NCBI GenBank assembly: GCA_030620925.1
Contig: JAUXIQ010000036.1
Location: 1-10,277 of the forward strand
DNA: 10,277 nt
Origin: JAUXIQ01 sp030620925 [NCBI: Nitrospinota bacterium]
GTDB lineage: Bacteria; JAUXIQ01
Direction of reading: 5' to 3'
Shown here: positions 1 to 5,582 of the stretch, piece after piece
How the letters are laid out: every line of letters begins with the position of its first letter
Position numbering within the stretch: position 1 is the first letter of the stretch
Position numbers and translations under genes: made by a program
Notes under the pieces: model-generated
The model's database searches: none
What the model was told of the DNA's origin: nothing
The model's input: the letters and a program-made list of their open reading frames with translations, nothing else

Positions 1-1
1 A

Positions 2-262
2 CCGGCGGGGGACAGGGAAGCCTACGTAAAGGCCATGATGGAGATTCTGCGGGAGCTGAAGAAGGGCTGTGAGAAGCCTGTGATTTGCGTTCTTCCCAGG
101 GTGGTGGAGAACAGGGCCGAACTTGAGGCGGAGCGCATAGATTTCGTCAAGCGGGTGCACGAAATACAAATACCCGCCTACGCCACGGTAGAGAAGGCTT
201 CCATGGCGGTCTGCAGGATGTGGCGCTACAAGGAATTCCTCAAATCGGCCAGGGCTAAGTGA
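2..262 (+). CDS. ADP-forming acyl-CoA synthetase, alpha-type C-terminus (partial, 5' end outside window)
   Basis: The reading frame is open from base 2 and ends at TAA... read here as the TGA/TAA-type stop closing at 262, giving 86 visible residues. The pattern PVICVLPRVVENRAELE followed by IPAYATVEKASMAVCRMWRY resembles the end of the CoA-ligase domain of ADP-forming acetyl/acyl-CoA synthetases (NDP-forming family), where a Pro-hydrophobic 'xPxYxTVExA' strand and a final helix ending in WRY/ARY close the alpha part. In that family the enzyme interconverts acyl-CoA + ADP + Pi with acid + ATP + CoA through a phosphohistidine, in the cytoplasm. The catalytic His and the CoA-binding Rossmann domain would lie upstream and cannot be seen. 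Because this motif is at the extreme C-terminus with no ATP-grasp domain after it, the protein is either a separate alpha subunit or a fusion in beta-alpha order. It converges with the zinc-ribbon gene on the opposite strand; no clear terminator is visible in the 37-base gap. The family call is moderately sure, the substrate is unknown. Confidence 0.62.
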   Translation, partial: PAGDREAYVKAMMEILRELKKGCEKPVICVLPRVVENRAELEAERIDFVKRVHEIQIPAYATVEKASMAVCRMWRYKEFLKSARAK

Positions 263-299
263 GGGTGGCGGCTGTGTGAGCCTGATGGGGGATTGCCGG

Positions 300-509
300 T
301 TATGGTTTGACGTCTTTCCAGTCTACGGTGAAGTTGGAAATGGAGCGGTCATCCTCCAGGCTCTGTATGCACTTCAGGCACACATAGCCTCCGATTATTC
401 CTTCCCCGTACCTGGCGTCTATCCAGACCAGCTTGTCCTTGCTTCTGCTGCAACTCTGGCAACGATGGACTGTTTTATTTTGAGTCTGAGGTGCAAGAAG
501 TTCAGCCAT
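300..509 (-). CDS. Small zinc-ribbon protein, probably translated from a leaderless mRNA
   Basis: I choose the ATG at 509, giving 69 residues. A TTG at 545 would extend the frame by 12 codons but falls inside the -35 element. Two CxxC knuckles are visible, C17-Q-S-C20 and C44-L-K-C47, separated by 23 residues that include GEGIIGGYVC. This is the layout of a four-cysteine zinc ribbon. The tail is acidic to mixed (LEDDRSISNFTVDWKDVKP). No signal peptide or membrane segment is present. The function is unrecognised; a nucleic-acid-binding, rubredoxin-like or regulatory role is possible but not shown. The gene has its own promoter whose -10 ends 6 bases before the ATG, so there is no room for a Shine-Dalgarno site. 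It lies downstream of the acyl-CoA dehydrogenase on the same strand but is probably transcribed independently. The overlapping + strand frame lacks any such motif, so I take the minus strand as coding. Confidence 0.7.
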   Translation of the reverse strand: MAELLAPQTQNKTVHRCQSCSRSKDKLVWIDARYGEGIIGGYVCLKCIQSLEDDRSISNFTVDWKDVKP

Positions 510-515
510 GTCCCA

Positions 516-545
516 ATTATACTGGGAATATCGGTGAAGGGTCAA
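516..545 (-). promoter_or_regulatory. Promoter of the zinc-ribbon gene (TTGACC - 18 bp - TATAAT)
   Basis: On the minus strand TTGACC (545-540) and a perfect TATAAT (521-516) are 18 bases apart. The expected transcription start, about 7 bases after the -10, coincides with the A of the ATG at 509. A small inverted repeat, TCCCA-N7-TGGGA (511-527), brackets the -10 and could be an operator. The DNA just upstream of the -35 is very AT-rich and could act as an UP element. Confidence 0.72.
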
Positions 546-573
546 GCAAAATTTAAGTATATTTAAATTTTGC
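546..573. repeat. Perfect 11-bp inverted repeat abutting the zinc-ribbon promoter
   Basis: GCAAAATTTAA (546-556), a 6-base spacer and TTAAATTTTGC (563-573) form a perfect dyad. It lies immediately upstream of the -35 of the zinc-ribbon gene and 57 bases past the acyl-CoA dehydrogenase stop. It could be a transcription factor operator, an UP element, or an mRNA 3' hairpin for the dehydrogenase. No T-run follows on either strand, so a standard intrinsic terminator is less likely. Confidence 0.6.
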
Positions 574-629
574 CGTCGTTTCTGTTCACAGTCGCCGATG
601 CTATGCGCAGTGCCTTTACCGTTTGCGAT

Positions 630-1838
630 CTAACTGAAGGCCGAGTATTCCTTCCCCAGTACAGAGGTGGCTATCTTCAGTTCCAGTATCTCGTTGGCCC
701 CTTCTAATATCATGGTGACCCTGGAGTCGCATAGGTGCCGGGCCACGCGGTTTTCGAAGGAGTAGCCGTTGGCGCCGAAAATCTGTACCGCCCGGTTCGC
801 CGCATCGAAGGAGGCGTTGGTGGCGAAATACTTGGCCTGGGAGATGAGCTTATCGGCTTCATCCCTGAGGGTTGTGCTCCCCTCCTCGTAGGCTAGCATT
901 TTTAAGACCGCGGCCTCGTAGGTCATGAGCTTGGATGCCCTGAGGTGGGTGCTCATCTTGGCTATGTGGCGCTGGATGAGCTGCTGTTTGGCCAGCGGTT
1001 TCCCGAAGGTCACCCTCTGCTTCGAGTATTCAGCGCATTCATTGATGCAGTCTTCTATTACTCCCGCGCACCTGGCGGCCACGCTCAGCCTGCCGTTCAT
1101 GAGCGTGGAGAGGGCCACGCTGAGCCCTTTCCCCCTGGGGCCCAGGAGGTTTCTTCTGGGCACGGCGCAGTTGTCGAAGAATATCTCGCCGGTATCTGAT
1201 GTAACCAGGCCCATCTTGTGCTTCTGTTCCTGGGTGGTGAAGGGGGATTCCTCTTTGTCCACGATGAAAGCCGATATGCGCCCGTCATTCTTGTCTCTGG
1301 CGTAGGTGGTGATCACGCCGGCTATGTCGGCGTTGGATACCCAGCATTTGCTCCCGTTGAGGATGAAGTTGTCGCCGTCCTCGTGGAAGCTGGTCTTCAT
1401 TGAGGCGGGGTCGCTCCCCGCGTCGGGCTCGGTGAGGCCGAAAGCCATGATCTTTTCGCCGGTGGTGGTCAGGGGGAGGTATCTTTCCCTCTGCTCCTCG
1501 GTGCCCCACTCCTGGATTATCTTCTGGCCGATGGAGGTATGCGCGGAGAGGAAGGTGGCCAGTGAACAACCCTCCTTTCCTATGCGCTCCATGGCCAGGA
1601 GGTAGGTGAGCAGGTCGGCGCCCTGTCCAGCCCCGTATTTGACGGAAATTGGCAGGCCCAGCAGGTTGGCCTCCTTTAAGATGGATATGGCCTCTTCGTT
1701 GTGGCGGCCTTCCAGGTAGCACCTGTCCTCTATGGGGCGGATCTTCTGGCAGGCCCTGTCCACGGTTTTTAGTAACTCGCCCTGTTCCGGGGATATTTCA
1801 AAACTCATAATAGAGAGGTTTTCGATCCCTTCCAGCAT
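630..1838 (-). CDS. Acyl-CoA dehydrogenase family protein
   Basis: The protein has 402 residues, a normal length for a soluble FAD-dependent acyl-CoA dehydrogenase, which introduces a trans-2 double bond into an acyl-CoA and passes electrons to ETF. In order: an N-terminal helical domain (about 11-125); the middle beta domain starting with the signature MAFGLTEPDAGSD (131-143) and KCWVSNADIAG (164-174); and the C-terminal helical domain with QRVTFGKPLAKQQLIQ (274-289), IFGANGYSFENRVARHLCDSR (353 onward) and MILEGANEI (376-384). Glu379 in LEGA sits where the catalytic base of the medium/short-chain enzymes lies. The usual GGxGY is GANGY. The ATG at 1838 is preceded by AAAGGAG at 8-base spacing, which favours it over the internal ATG at 1808. 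Upstream there is a weak -10-like TATAGA and a palindrome at 1916-1946. With the neighbouring acyl-CoA synthetase it suggests acyl-CoA breakdown. The substrate cannot be told from the sequence. Confidence 0.93.
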   Translation of the reverse strand: MLEGIENLSIMSFEISPEQGELLKTVDRACQKIRPIEDRCYLEGRHNEEAISILKEANLLGLPISVKYGAGQGADLLTYLLAMERIGKEGCSLATFLSAHTSIGQKIIQEWGTEEQRERYLPLTTTGEKIMAFGLTEPDAGSDPASMKTSFHEDGDNFILNGSKCWVSNADIAGVITTYARDKNDGRISAFIVDKEESPFTTQEQKHKMGLVTSDTGEIFFDNCAVPRRNLLGPRGKGLSVALSTLMNGRLSVAARCAGVIEDCINECAEYSKQRVTFGKPLAKQQLIQRHIAKMSTHLRASKLMTYEAAVLKMLAYEEGSTTLRDEADKLISQAKYFATNASFDAANRAVQIFGANGYSFENRVARHLCDSRVTMILEGANEILELKIATSVLGKEYSAFS

Positions 1839-1915
1839 AGCTTAAACTCCTTTCTCATCTTCAATTCTATAATCAATGCGTCATTTTGAAAAAGCAATAG
1901 GGGGGTCTTATTTTC

Positions 1916-1946
1916 GGAACTATATCATAATGGATATTTTAGTTCC
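1916..1946. repeat. Imperfect 31-bp palindrome upstream of the acyl-CoA dehydrogenase
   Basis: GGAACTA (1916-1922) and TAGTTCC (1940-1946) are perfect inverted arms. Inside them TATC and GATA continue the dyad with a 3-base offset. It lies 78-108 bases upstream of the dehydrogenase ATG, where an operator for a TetR- or FadR-like regulator would be reasonable. That role is an inference; no regulator gene is in the window. Confidence 0.45.
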
Positions 1947-2184
1947 AGATGTTTGAACGATGAGGCCATATAGGGTGCCTATTCCAGCAATGAAGATGCA
2001 GGATGCAGTTTATTACCATACCGACGTGAGGTTTTTAGTCATGTTAAAGAAGTAGCCGGATGAAGGGGTTTATTACTCCTCTAGCGCTGTGGTTTTCTGT
2101 GTTATACTGATGAAAAATTGAATAGAAATCGATAAGGCGTATATTGTTCAAGGGAACGTTTCATGAATATCCTATCGCTAACCA

Positions 2185-2285
2185 GAGTAGTTTACCGAGC
2201 GGCTCAAGTAATTCGTACGGATCGCTTCGATTCGCAGGCTGATGAAACTGTTCGAAAATTGTATAATTTTTTGTATAAGGGATGA
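2185..2285 (+). pseudogene. Probable decayed C-terminal fragment of an IS5-type transposase
   Basis: Read from 2185, the frame gives E-stop-FTERLK-stop-FVRIAS. This lines up one-to-one with the ExFxxRLKQFRRIAT block that marks the end of many IS5-family DDE transposases; the second stop, TAA, is one change from CAA for the expected Gln. After a frame shift near 2223-2229 the next frame reads RFDSQADETVRKLYNFLY, comparable with the RYDKxxxTF segment that normally follows. Two in-frame stops plus a frame change mean it cannot encode an intact protein. The alternative is a real 40-codon ORF from ATG 2163 to TGA 2285, which has AGGGA seven bases before it and an extended -10-like TGTTATACT (2100-2108). 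I favour the relic because of the aligned motif, with limited certainty. The terminal inverted repeats of the element were not found. Confidence 0.35.
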
Positions 2286-2345
2286 ACGGACAGGTAATAA
2301 AATGAGTGCTGGACTTAAAAATAAACAAAATTGAAATATGGGCAT

Positions 2346-2386
2346 GGGGAACATATTTTTTTAAATACATGTAAATATTTTTCCCC
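2346..2386. repeat. Long imperfect inverted repeat (41 bases)
   Basis: GGGGAA (2346-2351) pairs with TTCCCC (2381-2386), and ATATTT (2353-2358) pairs with AAATAT (2373-2378), with a C opposite TT as the only interior mismatch. The 14-base loop contains the palindrome TACATGTA. No T-run follows the hairpin. It may be a remnant of a mobile element end or a regulatory structure; its role is unknown. Confidence 0.45.
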
Positions 2387-2640
2387 TTAAAGTTAAGTAT
2401 GCAAGGGATAGAGAAAGAATTGGAATAGGATAATAAATGAATATGATGACATGGCGTTTGAGCGTTATGTTTACCTTCTTCTTGCGTATTTTGATTTAAT
2501 TGCAATGAATTTCTGAGCTTATCGGTTAAAGGCTTTGAAATATCAAGCCGGATGACTCTAACATATTAAAACCAACGTAATATATTTATACGGGGTCTTG
2601 TTATCGTCTTGAAAAAAATGTTTTACCGGCTAGTTTTTTC

Positions 2641-2669
2641 TTGACTTTCGGAAGCCGTTTTTCTATAAA
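2641..2669 (+). promoter_or_regulatory. Promoter of the small basic protein gene (TTGACT - 17 bp - TATAAA)
   Basis: TTGACT at 2641-2646 and TATAAA at 2664-2669 are separated by exactly 17 bases. The predicted start lies near 2676, leaving a 26-27 base leader with a strong AGGAGG (2691-2696) six bases before the ATG. Confidence 0.75.
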
Positions 2670-2702
2670 CAGAAAAAATAACTTCTTGAAAGGAGGGAGA
2701 CA

Positions 2703-3008
2703 ATGCCGAGGTTTGAAACGGTGGAAATGGAGGAACTGAAAAAGACCATAGGAGTTTCTCCGCAAAGAATGAAAAAACTGGAAGAATATATGGTTTATAT
2801 TTCCAGGCTATCTCCGGATGTAGGTTGCAAAGTAATATGCGACAAAGGAGAGAATATTAACACCATAAGAAATAATCTCAAAAAAGCCGCCCTGATTGCG
2901 GGGAAGAACATAAGCACCAGACGGTCTGGTAATGTAATAGCAGTATATTTAGCTCAAGGGAAACGCAGAGGTCGGAAGCGAGGCAGGAAAAAAACGACAA
3001 CGACCTAG
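2703..3008 (+). CDS. Small, strongly basic protein of unknown function with an Arg/Lys-Gly tail
   Basis: The gene codes for 101 residues, starts at ATG 2703 behind AGGAGG and has its own promoter and terminator, so it is well supported as a real monocistronic gene. Residues 1-30 look helical and charged (EELKKTIGVSPQRMKKLEEY). Residues 45-88 look like an alpha/beta unit (ICDKGENINTIRNNL, then ISTRRSGNVIAVYLA). Residues 90-97 form a basic tail, RRGRKRGR, similar in style to AT-hook or nucleoid-protein tails, followed by KKTTTT. There are two cysteines (about 42 and 46) and no membrane segment. I do not recognise the family with confidence. A DNA- or RNA-binding role, such as a nucleoid-associated or repressor-like protein, is inferred from the tail and the NTIRNNLKKAA-type helix. 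Its codon use is more AT-rich than that of the neighbouring ftsH, which may point to a different history. Confidence 0.8.
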   Translation: MPRFETVEMEELKKTIGVSPQRMKKLEEYMVYISRLSPDVGCKVICDKGENINTIRNNLKKAALIAGKNISTRRSGNVIAVYLAQGKRRGRKRGRKKTTTT

Positions 3009-3032
3009 ATGGGTCGTGGTACCCCAAGGGGT

Positions 3033-3058
3033 AAAGAGGGTCTATTTTCCTCTTTTTT
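3033..3058 (+). terminator. Intrinsic terminator after the small basic protein gene
   Basis: AAAGAGG (3033-3039) pairs with CCTCTTT (3049-3055) around a 9-base loop, and the T-run continues to 3058. Two more small hairpins precede it: CGACC-N6-GGTCG (3001-3016), which overlaps the stop codon, and TACCCC-AA-GGGGTA (3020-3033). Confidence 0.7.
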
Positions 3059-3095
3059 CAGTATGTGCCTCAAATGAAATCGCATTCGCGTTGAA

Positions 3096-3141
3096 GACGG
3101 TCAGGTTCGGCCTTGAGCCGAAGTGTATTCGTCGTTTTTTT
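3096..3141 (+). terminator. Two-tier hairpin followed by seven T's; possible terminator or small RNA 3' end
   Basis: An inner stem TTCGGC (3106-3111) / GCCGAA (3117-3122) with a CTTGA loop sits inside a short outer stem GACG (3096-3099) / CGTC (3130-3133), and TTTTTTT follows at 3135-3141. The outer stem is weak, so terminator strength is uncertain. Confidence 0.35.
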
Positions 3142-3150
3142 GGTGGTGTT

Positions 3151-3188
3151 CCCCCGCGCCCTATAATTGAGGGCGGGGGATTTTTTTT
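3151..3188 (+). terminator. Strong intrinsic terminator
   Basis: CCCCCGCGCCC (3151-3161) pairs with GGGCGGGGG (3171-3179), with a 2-base bulge, around a 9-base AT-rich loop, and eight T's follow (3181-3188). No protein gene ends just before it, so it may back up the terminator at 3033-3058 or end a small transcript from about 3060-3150. It insulates ftsH from upstream transcription. Confidence 0.78.
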
Positions 3189-3510
3189 GAGGGCGGATGC
3201 TAGTTTTTCTTTACAAAAACATCATACTCCTCAGTGAGATGCGGCATATATTTAAAGAAGGTTCATCTTCGGCGTGATGTCAGGAAGAAGTCTCGTCATG
3301 ATAGTCGAATGGAGCGCCCGGGCACCATTCCCCGGGGAGAAGTGGAGCCGGGAGGTATAGGCATTAGCAGCAGGTGGCGGATGCGGGTGTGTATAGCAAA
3401 GAAATTGATAAAATCATGCTCACATCCTATATTTAAATTGAGATAATAGCGGGGGATCATGCAAAACAAAGGGTTTTTTTTCAAATACATTCTAAGAGGG
3501 GGGAGCGCGG
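3189..3510. other. ftsH upstream region without a recognised gene
   Basis: This stretch contains a short GC hairpin, CCCGGG (3317-3322) / CCCGGG (3331-3336), and the ftsH promoter at 3405-3433. An open frame across it has no convincing Shine-Dalgarno site, runs through the promoter and resembles no family I know. I looked for a CIRCE (TTAGCACTC-N9-GAGTGCTAA) and found none. Confidence 0.5.
3405..3433 (+). promoter_or_regulatory. Probable ftsH promoter (TTGATA - 17 bp - TATATT)
   Basis: TTGATA at 3405-3410 and TATATT at 3428-3433 have exactly 17 bases between them. The start would be near 3440, giving an approximately 110-base leader that includes a T8 run (3474-3481) and the upstream ORF at 3511. 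Confidence 0.55.
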
Positions 3511-3549
3511 ATGACGCAGGAGCTTTCCCGGTTCAGCGAGAGGGCTTGA
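3511..3549 (+). CDS. 12-residue upstream ORF (leader peptide [12 protein letters not shown]) preceding ftsH
   Basis: An ATG at 3511 with a purine-rich GGGGGGAG Shine-Dalgarno region six bases upstream opens a 12-codon frame. It ends with TGA at 3547-3549, one base before the ftsH ATG at 3551. The likely ftsH ribosome-binding site, GAGAGGG (3538-3544), lies inside this ORF, so ribosomes finishing it could re-initiate on ftsH. The peptide shows no run of one amino acid that would suggest classic attenuation. The role as a translational coupling device is inferred; it could also be chance. Confidence 0.38.
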   Translation: MTQELSRFSERA

Positions 3550-3550
3550 G

Positions 3551-5359
3551 ATGAAAGGAAAAGCCCCTTTTTCTATATGGTACCTGCTCATAGCTTTCAT
3601 GGTTATGATCATCCTGCAGAATTATATTGCGACCCCTCCCATCGTGAAGCTCTCCTACAGCGACTTCAAAACACAGCTCAGTGAGGGAAAAATTGAAAAA
3701 GTAGTCATCGATTCCAAGATGATAAAGGGCTTTTATTATAGTGATGAAGAGGAGCCGGTACGTTTTTCCACAGTCCGCGTGGAAGACCCCTCCCTGGTCG
3801 AACAGCTCGAGGAAAAGAACGTAAACTATTCGGGACAGTACGAGAGCCCCTTGCTCAGAGGGGTTCTGGGATGGGTGGTCCCCCTCGTAATAATTTTTCT
3901 CATCTGGGGCGTGGTCTTCAAGCGGATGAACCCCGGAGCGGGGGTGATGACTTTCGGCCGCAGCAAGGCCAGGCTCTACGCCCAGGACAAGGAGAGGACG
4001 ACTTTCGAGGATGTGGCCGGCGTAGAAGAGGCCACAGAAGAGCTCAAAGAAATAGTGGAATACCTGCGCACACCTGACAAGTTCAGGAAACTGGGGGGGA
4101 AGATACCCAAGGGCGCATTGCTGGTGGGGCCCCCCGGGACCGGCAAGACCCTCCTGGCCAAGGCGGTGGCCGGTGAAGCGGGGGTCCCCTTTTTCAACAT
4201 TAGCGGTTCTGAATTCGTAGAGATGTTCGTTGGCGTGGGGGCCGCCCGCGTGCGAGACCTTTTCCAGCAGGCCCAGCAGAAGGCCCCCTGCATAGTGTTC
4301 ATAGACGAGCTGGACGCCCTGGGAAAAGCCAGGGGCATGAACCCCGTGGGCGGGCACGACGAGCGGGAGCAGACCCTCAATCAGCTCCTGGTTGAGATGG
4401 ACGGCTTCGATACCGGAACCAACGTGATCATAATGGCCGCCACCAACCGCCCTGAGATACTGGACCCCGCCCTCCTGCGCCCGGGCAGGTTCGATCGGCA
4501 GGTTCTGGTGGACCGCCCGGACCTTAACGGCAGAGATGCCATACTGAGTATTCATGCCAGGCACGTGAAGCTCTCCCCGGAGGTGGACCTGAAAACAGTG
4601 GCCGCTCGGACCTCCGGTCTGGTGGGGGCCGACCTGGCCAATATCGTCAACGAGTCCGCCCTGCTGGCCGCCCGCAAGGGTAAGAACGAGGTGGGCATGC
4701 AGGATTTTGAGGAGGCCATAGACCGTATCCTGGCCGGCCTGGAGAAGAAAAACCGGGTCATGAACAGGCATGAGAAGGAGATCGTGGCCCATCATGAGTG
4801 CGGTCATGCCCTGATGGCTGAAATGCTCCCCACCACAGACCCCGTGCACAAGGTCTCCATCGTGCCCAGGGGGTTGGCGGCTTTGGGTTATACCTTGCAA
4901 CTCCCCACCGAGGACAGGTACCTCATGACTCAACAGGAGCTCATAGACAAGCTCTCAGTTCTCCTGGGCGGTCGCGCAGCCGAGGAGATTATCTTCGAAG
5001 AGGTTTCCACGGGCGCGCAAAACGACCTCCAGCGGGCGACCGACATCGCCAGGAGGATGGTGACCGATTACGGTATGAGCAGCCTGGGCCCCATGAGCTT
5101 TGAGAAGGAGAAAAATCCCATTTTCCCCAACAACCCCTTCATGCGCAACGGGGGCTACAGCGAGCACACCGCTCAGGAAATCGATAAAGAGGTGAAGCGC
5201 ATAATCGACGAGACTTACGAGCTGGTGAGTGCCAAGCTCGCCGAGAACAAGAGCGCACTGGTAAAGTTAGCTTCAGAGCTCATGGATAAAGAGACTATAG
5301 GAGGGGATCAACTGCGAGAAATACTCAAGGAATGCGGCATAGAAAAGCCTATTACCTGA
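3551..5359 (+). CDS. ftsH: ATP-dependent zinc metalloprotease FtsH
   Basis: The protein has 602 residues, close to the family's usual 600-650. Two membrane helices (about 8-25 and 105-123) flank an extracytoplasmic segment with the YSDF-type FtsH-ext motif (36-39). The AAA+ module follows: Walker A GPPGTGKT (193-200), pore motif FVG (226-228), Walker [11 protein letters not shown] (248-257), and second region of homology [22 protein letters not shown] (296 onward) with Arg310 and Arg313 as arginine-finger candidates. The M41 protease domain has HECGH (415-419) as the zinc site, and Asp492 in [10 protein letters not shown] as the third ligand. FtsH forms a membrane hexamer that degrades misfolded membrane proteins and short-lived regulators. 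All key residues are present. The ATG at 3551 sits one base past the upstream ORF. The tail after the protease domain is short. No heat-shock operator is seen upstream. The next gene follows after 223 bases. Confidence 0.97.
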   Translation: MKGKAPFSIWYLLIAFMVMIILQNYIATPPIVKLSYSDFKTQLSEGKIEKVVIDSKMIKGFYYSDEEEPVRFSTVRVEDPSLVEQLEEKNVNYSGQYESPLLRGVLGWVVPLVIIFLIWGVVFKRMNPGAGVMTFGRSKARLYAQDKERTTFEDVAGVEEATEELKEIVEYLRTPDKFRKLGGKIPKGALLVGPPGTGKTLLAKAVAGEAGVPFFNISGSEFVEMFVGVGAARVRDLFQQAQQKAPCIVFIDELDALGKARGMNPVGGHDEREQTLNQLLVEMDGFDTGTNVIIMAATNRPEILDPALLRPGRFDRQVLVDRPDLNGRDAILSIHARHVKLSPEVDLKTVAARTSGLVGADLANIVNESALLAARKGKNEVGMQDFEEAIDRILAGLEKKNRVMNRHEKEIVAHHECGHALMAEMLPTTDPVHKVSIVPRGLAALGYTLQLPTEDRYLMTQQELIDKLSVLLGGRAAEEIIFEEVSTGAQNDLQRATDIARRMVTDYGMSSLGPMSFEKEKNPIFPNNPFMRNGGYSEHTAQEIDKEVKRIIDETYELVSAKLAENKSALVKLASELMDKETIGGDQLREILKECGIEKPIT

Positions 5360-5400
5360 TAGGAGACGGTGTGCCCTCCGGACGGTTCGTAAATATCAGG

Positions 5401-5428
5401 TTGGCGGCACTGCATAGTATCGCATAAT
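5401..5428 (+). promoter_or_regulatory. Possible promoter of the DHH phosphoesterase gene (TTGGCG - 16 bp - CATAAT)
   Basis: TTGGCG at 5401-5406 and CATAAT at 5423-5428 are 16 bases apart, each with one or two differences from consensus. No terminator is visible after ftsH, so read-through transcription is equally possible. Confidence 0.3.
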
Positions 5429-5504
5429 AAGTTGTAGACCGAAGCATGTCCCTTATCCCCCTGAATATCCCCTTTAAACGTTTTGTACCTATCCCGGTAT
5501 ATAA

Positions 5505-5524
5505 AGAGGGCAGGAACGCCCTCT
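5505..5524 (+). other. Leader hairpin upstream of the DHH phosphoesterase gene
   Basis: AGAGGGC (5505-5511) and GCCCTCT (5518-5524) form a perfect 7-bp stem with the loop AGGAAC. No T-run follows, so it is not a terminator. It lies 58 bases before the start codon and its loop contains a Shine-Dalgarno-like AGGA. Its role is unknown. Confidence 0.45.
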
Positions 5525-5582
5525 ATCGGTATGAAAACAAATATGAAAAAGCTTTTGCGGGAAGAGGGCTTAAGGAAGAGAT

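Larger units (their letters stand above)
1839..2702. other. Long AT-rich intergenic stretch (864 bases)
   Basis: This gap separates the divergent acyl-CoA dehydrogenase and the small basic protein gene. It holds the palindrome at 1916-1946, a probable transposase fragment at 2185-2285, a long inverted repeat at 2346-2386, a small imperfect hairpin at 2531-2549 (GGCTTTGA-AATA-TCAAGCC) and the promoter at 2641-2669. GTTTATTAC occurs twice (near 2008 and 2069). I see no intact gene, tRNA or CRISPR repeat. Base composition is clearly more AT-rich than the flanking coding DNA, which fits a degraded insertion site. Confidence 0.6.

Noticed and set aside
276-566. A 96-codon + strand frame opposite the zinc-ribbon gene
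   Set aside because: No ribosome-binding site or recognisable motif. The minus strand has paired CxxC knuckles and a near-consensus promoter.
2161-2505. A 114-codon minus-strand frame in the AT-rich gap
   Set aside because: It starts with TTG without a Shine-Dalgarno site, has low-complexity composition and covers the transposase-like relic and the inverted repeat.
2531-2549. Small hairpin GGCTTTGA-AATA-TCAAGCC as a terminator
   Set aside because: No T-run follows, the stem has a bulge, and no gene ends nearby.
3317-3337. CCCGGG repeat upstream of ftsH as a heat-shock operator
   Set aside because: It matches neither CIRCE nor HAIR; each arm is itself a short GC palindrome and the structure may be chance.
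3234-3446. A 70-codon + strand frame upstream of ftsH
   Set aside because: No ribosome-binding site, no family resemblance, and it runs across the likely ftsH promoter.
3533-4933. A 466-codon minus-strand open frame
   Set aside because: It lies entirely antisense to ftsH, is rich in His/Gly/Gln typical of antisense reading of GC-biased codons, and has no family motif.
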